Shown here in pieces: positions 32,554 through 41,831 of a stretch of DNA of 53,026 bases. The DNA lies in the NCBI GenBank assembly GCA_015067465.1, contig SVMK01000006.1:1-53026 (forward strand). The letters run 5' to 3'. Position 1 is the first letter of the stretch, and each line of letters opens with the position of its first letter. Under the pieces are notes generated by a model. It ran no database searches, had not been told where the DNA came from, and saw only the letters and a program-made list of their open reading frames with translations. Position numbers and translations under genes: made by a program. Source of the DNA: Oscillospiraceae bacterium (GTDB taxonomy: Bacteria > Bacillota > Clostridia > Oscillospirales > Oscillospiraceae).

Positions 32554-33300
32554 TCAGAACGAGATCATGCTGTTCATGTCATAAAGTCCCGCGCTCTTGC
32601 CGCAGAGGAATTCCGCCGCGGCGAGTGCGCCCTCGGCAAACAGGGCGCGGCTGTGCGCCTCATGCTTGAGGGTGATGGTCTGGTTGGGGGTGCCGATGAT
32701 CACTTCATGGTCGCCCACAATGTTGCCCATGCGAACGGCGTGGATGCCGATTTCTTCCTTCGTGCGCTTGGCCTGACCGCTGCGTCCGCAGTTCACGGTT
32801 GCATCGGTACGCACGGTCTGAATCGCGGAAGCGATGGCAAGGGCGGTGCCGCTGGGGGCATCCAGCTTGCGGTTGTGGTGCTTCTCGATAATCTCAATCT
32901 CGGCTTCGGGCATCACTGCGGCGGCCTTCTTTGCCAGCTCAATCAGCAGCGCAACGCCCAGCGAGAAGTTCGCTGCGAAAAACAGAGGGATCTTCTCGGC
33001 GGCGGCGCGGATGGCCGCGCGCTCTTCCTCGGTCTGGCCGGTGGTTGCCAGAACCAGCGGGATATTGTTGCGCACAGCAAACTCCAGCAGCGCAGTCGTG
33101 CAGCTGTGATGGGAAAAATCAACGATGCAGTCCACATTCGTTTCCGCATCGGCAAAGCTCGAAGCGCAGGGAACGGTGGCGGCTGCTGCGTTGCAGAAGT
33201 CCACGCCCGCAACCAGTTCTGCGCCGCGGTAGCCTTCTGCGGCAAGGCGCGCAACCTCGTTGCCCATATGTCCGCAAAGTCCATTGATAAGAATTCTCAT
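32554..33300 (-). CDS. dapB: 4-hydroxy-tetrahydrodipicolinate reductase
   Basis: A 248-residue reductase of the DAP pathway. N-terminal nucleotide-binding start ILINGLCGHMGNEVARLA, DFSHHSCTTALLEFA, and the catalytic EIIEKHHNRKLDAPSGTAL motif (about 140-158) with the two histidines and the Lys. Sits 23 bases downstream of dapA. Confidence 0.97.
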   Translation of the reverse strand: MRILINGLCGHMGNEVARLAAEGYRGAELVAGVDFCNAAAATVPCASSFADAETNVDCIVDFSHHSCTTALLEFAVRNNIPLVLATTGQTEEERAAIRAAAEKIPLFFAANFSLGVALLIELAKKAAAVMPEAEIEIIEKHHNRKLDAPSGTALAIASAIQTVRTDATVNCGRSGQAKRTKEEIGIHAVRMGNIVGDHEVIIGTPNQTITLKHEAHSRALFAEGALAAAEFLCGKSAGLYDMNSMISF

Positions 33301-33323
33301 ATCTTTATCCTCGCTTTGTCCGG

Positions 33324-34211
33324 TCAGATCAGCTTCATCTCGCGCATCAGGGCGAGCATCTGCTCTTCATGCGCGCTCTCCATCGTGGTGAGCGGCAGGC
33401 GCACATAGTTTTCGCACCAGCCCATAGCGGCCATGGCGGCCTTCACGGGGATGGGATTCACTTCGCAGAACAGCGCCTTGATCAGGGGCAGATACTCCAT
33501 CTGCATCTTTGCGCTGCCGGCGGTGTCGCCGTTGAACCAGCGGTGGCAGATCTCGGAGGTTTCCTTCGGCATCACGTTGCTCAGCACGGAGATAACGCCG
33601 GTGCCGCCCATGGCCAGGATGGGAACGATCTGGTCGTCGTTGCCGGAATAGATGTCCAGCTTGTCGCCGACGAGGGCTGCGGTTTCAACGATCTTGGAGA
33701 TGTTGCCGTTTGCTTCCTTGATGGCGGCGATATTGGGATGGTCGGCCAGTGCGGCATAGGTTGCCGGCTCAATGTTCACGCCCGTGCGGGAGGGAACGTT
33801 GTAGAGGATCAGGGGCTTGGTGGATGCATCCGCAATGGCGTTATACATCGCGATCAGGCCCTTCTGGGTTGCCTTGTTGTAGTAAGGGGTAACCACCAGC
33901 AGTCCGTCCGCGCCGATCTCGCAGGCATAGCGGGTAAGGTTGATGGCGTAGGCGGTGTCATTCGAGCCGGTGCCGGCAATCATGGGAACGCGGCCGGCAA
34001 TGCGCTCCACGGCGAAGCGCAGCAGCTCGCGGTGCTCGGCGTCGGTAAGGGTGGAGCCCTCGCCGGTGGTGCCGGCAATCACCAGAGCATCAATGCCCTG
34101 CTCGATCTGCCAGTCGATCAGCTTGCCGAAAGCGGGATAGTCCACGCCGTTGGCGTTCATGGGGGTGATCAGTGCGCTCGCAGCGCCGCGGAAGATGGGA
34201 TTTGCAGTCAT
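33324..34211 (-). CDS. dapA: 4-hydroxy-tetrahydrodipicolinate synthase
   Basis: A 295-residue aldolase that condenses pyruvate and aspartate semialdehyde. GTTGEGSTL near residue 43, the catalytic Tyr in LILYNVPSRTGVN (about 135) and the Schiff-base Lys in IAAIKEANGN (about 163). ATG 34211 is chosen because AAAGGAG lies nine bases upstream and the family starts FRGAASALITP there; a longer frame to 34256 reads through the leader. First gene of the lysine operon, directly after the riboswitch terminator. Confidence 0.97.
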   Translation of the reverse strand: MTANPIFRGAASALITPMNANGVDYPAFGKLIDWQIEQGIDALVIAGTTGEGSTLTDAEHRELLRFAVERIAGRVPMIAGTGSNDTAYAINLTRYACEIGADGLLVVTPYYNKATQKGLIAMYNAIADASTKPLILYNVPSRTGVNIEPATYAALADHPNIAAIKEANGNISKIVETAALVGDKLDIYSGNDDQIVPILAMGGTGVISVLSNVMPKETSEICHRWFNGDTAGSAKMQMEYLPLIKALFCEVNPIPVKAAMAAMGWCENYVRLPLTTMESAHEEQMLALMREMKLI

Positions 34212-34260
34212 TTTCGTTTTCTCCTTTGTTTTTTCAAATTTAATCGAATACCGCAACCCT

Positions 34261-34300
34261 AAGGAAATGAAAAGCAGCCAATGCCATTTGCATTAGCTGC
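34261..34300 (-). terminator. Regulated terminator of the lysine riboswitch
   Basis: On the minus strand, stem GCAGCTAATGC (34300-34290) with GCATTGGCTGC (34284-34274), then TTTTCATTTCC. It lies between the aptamer and dapA, as expected for a transcription-attenuating switch. Confidence 0.82.
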
Positions 34301-34373
34301 GATTTTTTCATGTATCTCCCTTTTGTCCGGTTAAAAAACTTCGAACAGCAAAAGAAAAATCCACAATCAATAC

Positions 34374-34527
34374 ATAGCTCTCCGCAAATGCGACAGTCGG
34401 ACGAATATTGTTCGTACAACCAGGCAGGGGTGACAACTCCCCACCTTCGGCAGCGGCCCCTTTCGCCCCGGCAACGGCTCTGTCAGCCTTGCGCACCGGA
34501 CCTACTCTTGACAACTGCACCTCTATC
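34374..34527 (-). ncRNA. Lysine riboswitch (L box) aptamer
   Basis: Minus strand. The conserved L-box words appear in order: ATAGAGGTGC at the 5' end of P1, CAAGAGTA, GCGAAAGGGG, GCCGAAGG, and a closing GAGAGCTAT that pairs with ATAG of P1. Several stems between them are visible. It precedes dapA, with a terminator hairpin after it. Lysine binding should favour the terminator and shut off the dapA-dapB-ddh-lysA-lysC operon. Confidence 0.93.
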
Positions 34528-34555
34528 CTTTAATTGCAATATTTGATTTTGCTGA

Positions 34556-34585
34556 ATTATAGCATAAACACACGCGCCGTGGCAA
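34556..34585 (-). promoter_or_regulatory. Promoter of the lysine operon
   Basis: Minus strand TTGCCA (34585-34580), 18 bases, TATAAT (34561-34556), about 25 bases before the aptamer. The 34586-34737 stretch behind it holds no gene. Confidence 0.75.
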
Positions 34586-34737
34586 CCCGCATTATTGCCA
34601 ATCTTCCCTGTGCTTTCTTGGCTAAAATCATGGGCATTTCACAGATTGCAGCAAAACTCCTGTTGTATCAGGCGTTTCGCGGGCAGCGCCGCGCTTGCCC
34701 GATGCCTTGTTGCAGGCGCGCTGCCGCGGCGTTTTTT

Positions 34738-35526
34738 TCACCGCGGCGCATCCGCAATGCGCACGCCGCGGCCTTCCAGCCTTGCGCCCCACACATCAAA
34801 GCGGAAGCGCAGCGCCTGCGTGCTGTGGGCATCGCCCGAGAGCAAAAAGCTTGCGCCGCGCGCCGCGAGATAGTCCTGCATCGAGGGCGCGGGATACGGC
34901 ACGCTGCGGCAGCCGCGGAACATCGCGCCGGTGTTCAGCTCAAAGGGCTTTCCGCACGCCAGCAGCCTGTCGGCAGCGGACTGCCACGCCACAACATAGC
35001 GCGGGTGCGCCTCGTCAAACAGCGCGCCGCCCTCGTTGAACTTTGCGATCAGGTCGAAATGCCCGATCACGTCGCAGCCGGTTTTGTCGCAAACGTCCGC
35101 CACCGTGCGGAAATAGGCTTCCGCCACGCCGTAGATGTCGCCCCCGAAGTGTTTTGCCGCGGCCGCGCGCAGAATTTCCGCCGATTCATCCACGGGCACA
35201 TACTCTCCGCCCAGCTGCACATAGTGCACGCCGCCGATCACATAGTCGTAATCCGCCGTGGATGCGTCGGAAAAATAGTCCTGCTCCACGCCGCAAAGCA
35301 CGCGGATGCGCCCGGCATATGCCGCTTTCAGCCGCGCGATCTCCGCGCGGTAAGCCGCCGTGCCCGCCTGCGACATGCACCAGCTCTCGTCAAAGCCCGT
35401 GTGGCTGTGGCCGGAAAAGCCGATGGCGGTCATACCCTGCGCCAGCGCAGCCTCTACCATTTCCTCAGGGGTGTTTTTCCCGTCGCAAAACGCGGTGTGC
35501 ACATGATAGTCCGCAAGCGGGATCAT
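34738..35526 (-). CDS. hisK: Histidinol-phosphatase, PHP family
   Basis: A 262-residue PHP-superfamily phosphatase for the step histidinol phosphate to histidinol. Metal ligands: DYHVHTAFCDG at the start, GFSGHSHTG (about 36), GVEQDY (about 79), GHFDLI (about 154) and the C-terminal SGDAHS (about 233). It is the last gene of the histidine operon; its ATG overlaps the hisIE stop by four bases. It replaces the HAD-type phosphatase of enteric bacteria. Confidence 0.92.
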   Translation of the reverse strand: MIPLADYHVHTAFCDGKNTPEEMVEAALAQGMTAIGFSGHSHTGFDESWCMSQAGTAAYRAEIARLKAAYAGRIRVLCGVEQDYFSDASTADYDYVIGGVHYVQLGGEYVPVDESAEILRAAAAKHFGGDIYGVAEAYFRTVADVCDKTGCDVIGHFDLIAKFNEGGALFDEAHPRYVVAWQSAADRLLACGKPFELNTGAMFRGCRSVPYPAPSMQDYLAARGASFLLSGDAHSTQALRFRFDVWGARLEGRGVRIADAPR

Positions 35527-36176
35527 GTCATCTTCTCCTGCTTCACCTTGTGGTCGATCACATGGCGTGAGCCGAGTTCGCGGTGGATTTCCTCAAGGGA
35601 AATGCCCATCTCGGTCATCAGCACCATCACATGATACGCCAGATCCGCGATCTCATAGATGGTTTCCCGGCGGTCGTCCGCCTTCGCGGCGATGATCACC
35701 TCGGTGGTTTCCTCGCCAACCTTTTTCAAAATCTTGTCGCGGCCTTTTTCAAACAGATACGTGGTGTAGGAGCCTTCGGGCTTTTCTTCCATGCGGCCCT
35801 GCAGCAAACGCATCAGCCCCTCCAGCGAAAATTCGCTGCGCTCCTCGCTCTGAAACACGGGATTTTCAAAGCAGCTCGTCGTGCCAAGATGGCAGGCCGG
35901 ACCGTCGGGTTCCACCATAACCACCAGCGCGTCCTTGTCGCAGTCCGCCGTGATGGAAACGATGTGCTGATAGTTGCCGCTGGTTTCGCCCTTGAGCCAC
36001 AGCTCCTGCCGCGACCGGCTCCAGAAGCAGGTGAGTTCCTTTTCCATGGAGATGCGCAGGCTCTCCTCGTTCATATACGCCAGCGTCAAAACGCGCTTGC
36101 TCACCGCATCAACCACGATGGCGGGAATCAGGCCGTTGGCGTCAAATTTCAGTTCGGAAATATTCAGGTATTCCAT
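35523..36176 (-). CDS. hisI: Phosphoribosyl-AMP cyclohydrolase / phosphoribosyl-ATP pyrophosphohydrolase
   Basis: A 217-residue fused HisI-HisE protein for steps 2 and 3 of histidine synthesis. HisI part (1-110): CFWSRSRQELWLKGETSGN, and the metal Cys/His residues in DCDKDALVVMVEPDGPACHLG. HisE part (about 120-210): SYTTYLFEKGRDKILKKVGEE then EVIIAAKADD. Overlaps hisK by four bases and follows hisF by three. Confidence 0.97.
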   Translation of the reverse strand: MEYLNISELKFDANGLIPAIVVDAVSKRVLTLAYMNEESLRISMEKELTCFWSRSRQELWLKGETSGNYQHIVSITADCDKDALVVMVEPDGPACHLGTTSCFENPVFQSEERSEFSLEGLMRLLQGRMEEKPEGSYTTYLFEKGRDKILKKVGEETTEVIIAAKADDRRETIYEIADLAYHVMVLMTEMGISLEEIHRELGSRHVIDHKVKQEKMT

Positions 36177-36179
36177 AGC

Positions 36180-36944
36180 TTACAAAACCTCTCTGACGGG
36201 AATATTCTGTGTTTTCAGCGCTGCTTTCAGGTCGGGGATCTTCACCTCGCCGAAATGGAAGATGGATGCCGCAAGCCCCGCGTCCACGCCGGGCAGCGTT
36301 TGAAACAGCGTGGTAAAATCGTCAATGCAGCCCGCGCCGCCGGAGGCAATCACGGGAACGGACACCGCCGCGCACACGGCCTCGAGCATCTCAAGGTCAA
36401 AGCCGCCTTTCACGCCGTCGGTATCGATGGAGTTTACAACAATCTCGCCCGCGCCGAGCGAAACGCCTTTTTTGATCCATTCGATCGCTTCCATGCCGGT
36501 GTTTTCGCGTCCGCCCTTGGCAAACACGCGAAACACGCCGTCCACGCGCTTTACATCGGCCGACAGCACAACACACTGGTCGCCGTAGCGCTTCGCCGCT
36601 TCAAAAATCAGCTGCGGGTTACGAATTGCGCCGGAATTCACGCTCACTTTGTCCGCGCCGCATTTGAGCACGCGGTCAAAATCGTCCACCGTGTTGATGC
36701 CGCCGCCAACCGTGAGCGGGATGAACACATTGCGCGCCGTTTCCGTGAGAATGTCCGTAAACAGACGCCGCCCGTCGCTCGATGCGGTGATGTCGTAAAA
36801 CACCAGCTCATCCGCGCCGTTGTCGCTGTAGTATTTCGCCAGCTCCACGGGGGAGTTGACGTCGCTGAGTCCTTCAAAGTTCACGCCCTTGACCACGCGG
36901 CCGTCGCGAACGTCCAGACAGGGAATAATTCGTTTTGTAATCAT
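36180..36944 (-). CDS. hisF: Imidazole glycerol phosphate synthase, cyclase subunit
   Basis: A 254-residue beta/alpha barrel that closes the imidazole ring with HisH-supplied ammonia. IIPCLDVRDGRVVKGV (catalytic Asp11), GGGINTVDD, and ASGGAG near residue 224. The ATG at 36944 overlaps the hisA stop by four bases (ATGA), with GGAGG before it; a longer frame extends into hisA and is not used. Confidence 0.97.
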   Translation of the reverse strand: MITKRIIPCLDVRDGRVVKGVNFEGLSDVNSPVELAKYYSDNGADELVFYDITASSDGRRLFTDILTETARNVFIPLTVGGGINTVDDFDRVLKCGADKVSVNSGAIRNPQLIFEAAKRYGDQCVVLSADVKRVDGVFRVFAKGGRENTGMEAIEWIKKGVSLGAGEIVVNSIDTDGVKGGFDLEMLEAVCAAVSVPVIASGGAGCIDDFTTLFQTLPGVDAGLAASIFHFGEVKIPDLKAALKTQNIPVREVL

Positions 36945-37654
36945 CGCGCCGCCTCCACCGCTTTTTTCAGATCGATCGCGCCGGTGTAATACGCCTTGCC
37001 GATGATCGCGCCGTACAAATCCAGCGCGCGCAGCGCGCAAACATCATCCAGATCGGAAACGCCGCCGGACGCCGTGATCTGCATGGAAAATTTCTCCGAA
37101 AGCTCTTTATACAGCGCGCGGTTTGTGCCCTGCATCGCGCCGTCTTTGGAAATATCCGTGCAGATAATGGTTTTCACGCCGAGCGCCTGCATCTTTGCGC
37201 AAAACTCAAATGCGTCCAGCTCGGATTTCTCCGTCCAGCCCTTCACGGCAACGCAGCCGTCGCGGATATCAACGCCAACGGCGATCTTCTCGCCGTAAGC
37301 GGAAACGGCTTCGCGCAAAAACGCCTCATCCGTCACCGCGGCGGTGCCGAGGATCACGCGGTCGATGCCCGCGTCGAGATAGCGCGCAACCACCTCCATG
37401 GAGCGGATGCCGCCGCCGATCTCGCAAAACAGGCCGCTTTCGCGCTTGATGGCGCAAACGGTTTCAAAATTGGGCGTTTCGCCGCTTTTTGCGCCCTCCA
37501 GATCCACGATATGGATGCTGCTCGCCCCGCAGGCGGCAAAGTCCCTGCCGATCTCCTCGGGGTGCTCGCTGTAAACGGTCATCTGCGCATAGTCGCCCTT
37601 GAAAAGGCGCACGGCCTTGCCTTCATATAAATCAATGGCGGGAAACAAAATCAT
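36941..37654 (-). CDS. hisA: ProFAR isomerase (HisA)
   Basis: A 237-residue barrel isomerase. FPAIDLYEGKAVRLFKGDY with the catalytic Asp8, EIGGGIRSMEVV, GVDIRDGCVAVKGW (second catalytic Asp) and TASGGVSDLDD. Overlaps hisH and hisF by four bases each. Confidence 0.97.
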   Translation of the reverse strand: MILFPAIDLYEGKAVRLFKGDYAQMTVYSEHPEEIGRDFAACGASSIHIVDLEGAKSGETPNFETVCAIKRESGLFCEIGGGIRSMEVVARYLDAGIDRVILGTAAVTDEAFLREAVSAYGEKIAVGVDIRDGCVAVKGWTEKSELDAFEFCAKMQALGVKTIICTDISKDGAMQGTNRALYKELSEKFSMQITASGGVSDLDDVCALRALDLYGAIIGKAYYTGAIDLKKAVEAAR

Positions 37655-38271
37655 ACGCCCACCTCCATTTCACAAAACGCGCGGAGAATATTCAATCCCA
37701 CTTCGCCGCTCTTTTCCGGATGGAACTGGCAGCCGAACACATTGCCGTTTTGCACCGCCGCCGTCAGCTCCGCGCCGTATTCCGCCGTTGCGATCACGCT
37801 CTCGCCGCAGTCGGCTGCGAAAAACGAATGGACGAAATACACGCAGTCTCCGTTTTTGATGTTGCGGAAAAGCGGGGATTCCCGCTTGAATATCAGGCCG
37901 TTCCAGCCGATGTGAGGGATCTTCAGTCCCGCTGGGATCACATCCGCGATCGGCTTTACGCTGCCCGGCACCAGCCCGAGGCCTTCGTGCTCGCCGTATT
38001 CATAGCCCTTTTCAAAAAGCAGCTGCATGCCGAGGCAGATGCCCAGCAGGGGCTTGCCCGCTTTTGCCTGCTCCACAACCACCTTGTCCAGGCCCGTTGC
38101 GCGCAGCTTGTCCGCCGCATCGCCGAACGCGCCAACGCCCGGCAGCAAAATCTTGTCCGCCGCGCGCAAAACCGCCGCGTCACCCGTAACAATCGCTTCT
38201 GCGCCAACGGCGGCAAAGGAGCTTTTCAGGGAAAACAGATTCCCTACGCCATAATCTACGATTGCGATCAT
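37651..38271 (-). CDS. hisH: Imidazole glycerol phosphate synthase, glutaminase subunit
   Basis: A 206-residue class I glutamine amidotransferase. LPGVGAFGDA oxyanion region, nucleophile in LLGICLGMQLLFE (about residue 77), and the His-Glu pair in GCQFHPEKSG (about 184). Works as a complex with HisF. One-base overlap with hisB, four-base overlap with hisA. Confidence 0.97.
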   Translation of the reverse strand: MIAIVDYGVGNLFSLKSSFAAVGAEAIVTGDAAVLRAADKILLPGVGAFGDAADKLRATGLDKVVVEQAKAGKPLLGICLGMQLLFEKGYEYGEHEGLGLVPGSVKPIADVIPAGLKIPHIGWNGLIFKRESPLFRNIKNGDCVYFVHSFFAADCGESVIATAEYGAELTAAVQNGNVFGCQFHPEKSGEVGLNILRAFCEMEVGV

Positions 38272-38858
38272 CAGAGAACTCCCTTCGTGGACGGGATCTC
38301 GTCCTTAAACTGTTCCTCAACGCAAACCGCCGCGCGCAGCGAGCGGGCTGCGGACTTAAACGCACCCTCAATGATGTGGTGGGCGTTTTTGCCCGCCATC
38401 TTGCGCAGATGCAGCGAGCAGGCGCAGTTGCGAACAAAGGCGTAGAAGAATTCTTCAACCAGTTCGGTGTCAAATGTGCCCACGCGCGCCGTGGGGATGC
38501 GCAGGTCAAAACCGAGGAAGGCTCTGCCCGAGAGATCCACCGCCGTCAGAATCAGCGACTCGTCCATCGGCAGAATGCAGCTGCCGTAGCGGACGATGCC
38601 GCGCTTTTCGCCGAGCGCCTGCGTAAAGGCCTGACCGAGCGCGATGCCGATGTCCTCCACGCTGTGATGATCGTCCACCTGCGTGTCGCCGCGGCAGGTA
38701 AGCGTCAGGTCAAAGCGGCCGTGCTTGGCAAACAGCGTGAGCATATGGTCCATAAACCCAACGCCGCTTTCGATCTCGCTCTTGCCCGTGCCGTCCAGAT
38801 TCAGCTTCAGGGCAATCTCGGTTTCTGCGGTTTTTCGATAAATTTCGGCCGTTCTCAT
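38271..38858 (-). CDS. hisB: Imidazoleglycerol-phosphate dehydratase
   Basis: A 195-residue dehydratase without phosphatase domain. The Mn-binding repeats are visible: GVGFMDHMLTLFAKHG and DDHHSVEDIGIALG, then CACSLHLRKMAGKNAHHIIEGAFK. The missing phosphatase half is supplied by the PHP enzyme hisK. Starts immediately after the hisC stop. Confidence 0.97.
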   Translation of the reverse strand: MRTAEIYRKTAETEIALKLNLDGTGKSEIESGVGFMDHMLTLFAKHGRFDLTLTCRGDTQVDDHHSVEDIGIALGQAFTQALGEKRGIVRYGSCILPMDESLILTAVDLSGRAFLGFDLRIPTARVGTFDTELVEEFFYAFVRNCACSLHLRKMAGKNAHHIIEGAFKSAARSLRAAVCVEEQFKDEIPSTKGVL

Positions 38859-39920
38859 TCAGGCAGCCTCCAAAATTGATTTGATGGTGTTGAGCAGAAT
38901 ATCCATCTGCTCTCTGGTTCCGATGGTGATGCGGTTAAAATCGGCGATCTCCGCGCGCGTGAAATGGCGCACCAGCACGCCGCGCTCTTTCAGGCGGCGG
39001 TAAAGCTCGCCGCCATCCATCTTCGGCGTTCTTGCAAAGATGAAGTTTGCGCACGACTCCAACACCTCAAAGCCCATGCCGCGCAGCGCCGCCGTAGTGT
39101 AGGCGCGGTTTTCCATGATCGTTGCGCAGTTGCGTCTGGTGTAGTCCTCGTCGTCGAGCACCGCCGCTCCCAGCGCAAGCGTTGCGGAGTTCACATTATA
39201 GGGGTTGGTGGAGTTGCGGATATTGTTCAAGTCCTGAATCAGTTCCCTGCTGCCGATGCCGAAGCCCAGCCTGGCGCCGGCCATGGAGCGGGATTTGGAA
39301 TAGGTCTGCGTCACCAGAATGTTGTCGTATTTGTGCACAAGCTGCAGGCTGCTCTCGCCGCCGAAATCCACATACGCCTCGTCAACCACAACCACATTGT
39401 CGGGATTCGACGCCACAATGCGCTCAATCTCGCTTACCGGCAGCAGCAGACCCGTAGGCGCGTTGGGGTTTGCGATCACGATGGTTTTGCCAATGCCGCA
39501 ATAGTCGTCGGCGTTCACGGAAAAATCCGCGCGCAGGGGGATTTCCTCATACGCAACGCCGTTCACCGCGGCGAACACGGGATAAAACCCGTAAGAAATC
39601 GCAGGAAACGCCACCGGGTGCGCAGCATCGCAAAAGGCCATGAACGCAAAGTTCAAAACCTCGTCCGAGCCGTTTGTCACGATCACCTCGTCGGCGGAAA
39701 ATCCGTAAAAATCCGCCAGCTTTTCGCGCAGCGCGCGGCAGTCCGGATCGGAATAGAGGTTCATTGCGCGGGTGCTTTCCGCAGCCTGACGCAGCGCCTT
39801 GTCCGACGGGGGAAAGGGACTTTCGTTCGTGTTGAGCTTCACATACTGCATGTCCTGCGGCTGCTCGCCGGGAACATAAGGGGCAAGGGCCGCGAATTTA
39901 TCGCTGAAAAATCTGCTCAT
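38859..39920 (-). CDS. hisC: Histidinol-phosphate aminotransferase
   Basis: A 353-residue PLP aminotransferase. LNTNESPFPPS at the start, IANPNAPTG (about 149), VVDEAYVDFGGES (about 173) and the PLP lysine motif QTYSKSRSMAGARLGFGIG (about 205). Four bases downstream of hisD. Confidence 0.96.
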   Translation of the reverse strand: MSRFFSDKFAALAPYVPGEQPQDMQYVKLNTNESPFPPSDKALRQAAESTRAMNLYSDPDCRALREKLADFYGFSADEVIVTNGSDEVLNFAFMAFCDAAHPVAFPAISYGFYPVFAAVNGVAYEEIPLRADFSVNADDYCGIGKTIVIANPNAPTGLLLPVSEIERIVASNPDNVVVVDEAYVDFGGESSLQLVHKYDNILVTQTYSKSRSMAGARLGFGIGSRELIQDLNNIRNSTNPYNVNSATLALGAAVLDDEDYTRRNCATIMENRAYTTAALRGMGFEVLESCANFIFARTPKMDGGELYRRLKERGVLVRHFTRAEIADFNRITIGTREQMDILLNTIKSILEAA

Positions 39921-39924
39921 CGGC

Positions 39925-41196
39925 TCATTCCTCCCCGCGAACGGTCACGCTGCGGGCATGTCCGGTCAGTCCCTCGGTCATGGCAAAGCGCGCAACCTGA
40001 TCGGCAACGCCGGCGAGCGCTTCGTCGCTGTAGTAGATATACTGGGTTTTCTTTACGAAATCATCCACGGACAGCGGGCTGGAAAAGCGCGCGGTGCCGC
40101 TGGTGGGCAGGGTGTGGTTTGCGCCGGCGAAATAGTCGCCCAGCGCCTCCGGGCAGCTTCTGCCGAGAAACACCGAGCCGGCGTGCTTCACCTGCTCAAG
40201 CCACGCAAACGGGTCCTCCACACAAAGCTCCAGATGCTCCGGCGCAATGGCGTTTGCAACGTCCAGCGCCGTGTGCAGATCGTCCGTTACGATGATTTTT
40301 CCGTTATTGTCAACGGAAACGCGCGCAATCGCCTCGCGCGCAAGCAGCGGCAGCTGGCGCTCGATCTCCTGCTGCACCTGCTCTGCCAGCGTCTGCGAGT
40401 CCGTCACCAAAACGGCGGCGGCCATGCGGTCATGCTCCGCCTGCGAGAGCATATCGGCTGCAACATGGCGGGGATCGTTCGCCCCGTCGGCCACAACCAG
40501 AATCTCGCTGGGGCCTGCGATCATGTCGATGGAAACCTGACCGAACACCTGCTTTTTCGCCTCTGCAACAAACGAGCCGCCCGGTCCGACGATTTTATCC
40601 ACTTTGGGCACGCTTTCCGTACCGTAAGCCAGCGCGGCAACAGCCTGCGCGCCGCCGATTTTGAAAATCTTGTCCACACCTGCCACCTTTGCCGCGGCAA
40701 GGATGGAAGCGTCGATCGTGCCGTCGGCGCGCGGGGGCGTCACCATCACAAGCTCACTGCAGCCCGCGATCTTCGCGGGGATCGCATCCATCAAAACGGT
40801 GGAGGAAAGCGGCGTAACGCCGCCGGGCACACAAAGGCCAACCTTCTCGATCGGAATCACTTTCTGGCCGAGCACCGTGCCCTTGTCTTCCATGCGAAAG
40901 CCCTCGCGCAGCTGGCGGGCGTGAAACGCGCGGATATTCTCCGCTGCGCGCTCCAGCACCGCGAGAAACTCCGGATCCACGGCGTCGAGCGCCGCGTCCA
41001 GCTCCTCGCGCGTTACCTGCAGCGTGCTCAGCTTTGCTTTTTCAAATTTCTCGTTGTAAGCCAGCAGCGCGCTGTCGCCCTGTGCGCGAACCGTGGCAAT
41101 AATGTCCGCCACCACGGCGGAAACGTCGATTTCCGGCACGGCTCTTGCAAAAATATCCTGATCGGCAACCTCGCCGTATTTCATGATTTTGATCAT
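39925..41196 (-). CDS. hisD: Histidinol dehydrogenase
   Basis: A 423-residue zinc enzyme for the last two oxidations to histidine. GLCVPGGVTPLSSTVLM, GGAQAVAALAYGTESVPKVDKIVGPG, AGPSEILVVAD, and the catalytic NHTLPTSGTARF (about 358) are typical. ATG 41196 is chosen: GGAGG is seven bases upstream. A TTG two codons earlier overlaps the hisG stop and is a weaker option. Confidence 0.96.
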   Translation of the reverse strand: MIKIMKYGEVADQDIFARAVPEIDVSAVVADIIATVRAQGDSALLAYNEKFEKAKLSTLQVTREELDAALDAVDPEFLAVLERAAENIRAFHARQLREGFRMEDKGTVLGQKVIPIEKVGLCVPGGVTPLSSTVLMDAIPAKIAGCSELVMVTPPRADGTIDASILAAAKVAGVDKIFKIGGAQAVAALAYGTESVPKVDKIVGPGGSFVAEAKKQVFGQVSIDMIAGPSEILVVADGANDPRHVAADMLSQAEHDRMAAAVLVTDSQTLAEQVQQEIERQLPLLAREAIARVSVDNNGKIIVTDDLHTALDVANAIAPEHLELCVEDPFAWLEQVKHAGSVFLGRSCPEALGDYFAGANHTLPTSGTARFSSPLSVDDFVKKTQYIYYSDEALAGVADQVARFAMTEGLTGHARSVTVRGEE

Positions 41197-41198
41197 CT

Positions 41199-41831
41199 TC
41201 AAGCCTCCACAAGCTTCGCAAGGGCGCTGCTGAGCGCCTCGATCTGTTCTCTACGGAATTCATATCCCGCCTTGTTCGCCACCAGCCGCGCGCTGATGGG
41301 CACGATCGTTTCCACAACCTCGAGATTGTTCTCCCGCAGGGTTTTCCCGGTTTCCACAATGTCCACAATCACGTCGGAAAGTCCGAGGATGGGCGCGATC
41401 TCGATCGAGCCGTTGAGATGGATAATGTCGATATCGCGGCCGAGCGATGCATAATAGTTCGCCGCAATGTTTGAAAACTTGGTGGCAACGCGCAGGGTGC
41501 GTCTGCGGTCATCGTAAAAGCCGCTTTTTGCCGCCACCGCCATGCGGCAGCGCCCCAGATTCAGATCCAGCAGCTCATACACATCGGGGGAATACTCCAG
41601 CAGAATATCCTTGCCCGCCACGCCGATATCGGCCGCGCCGCGCTCAACATACACGCCCACATCCGACGGCTTTACCCAGAAATAGCGCACACCGAGCGTT
41701 TCGTTTTCAAACACCAGCTTGCGGTTTTCCTCCAGAATATCGGGACATTCATAGCCCGCGCGGGCAAACATGTCATACACCTTTTCGCCAAGGCGGCCCT
41801 TGGGCAGCGCAATATTAAGAAATCTGTTCAA
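41199..41831 (-). CDS. hisG: ATP phosphoribosyltransferase, short catalytic subunit
   Basis: A 210-residue short-form HisG. NIALPKGRLGE at the start, KPSDVGVYVERGAADIGVAGKD, and DVIVDIVETGKTLRENNL for the PRPP loop. Short HisG needs HisZ, encoded just upstream. I choose TTG 41831, after GAGGTGG, because similarity starts there; it overlaps hisZ by 17 bases. The frame further upstream lies inside hisZ. Confidence 0.95.
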   Translation of the reverse strand: MNRFLNIALPKGRLGEKVYDMFARAGYECPDILEENRKLVFENETLGVRYFWVKPSDVGVYVERGAADIGVAGKDILLEYSPDVYELLDLNLGRCRMAVAAKSGFYDDRRRTLRVATKFSNIAANYYASLGRDIDIIHLNGSIEIAPILGLSDVIVDIVETGKTLRENNLEVVETIVPISARLVANKAGYEFRREQIEALSSALAKLVEA

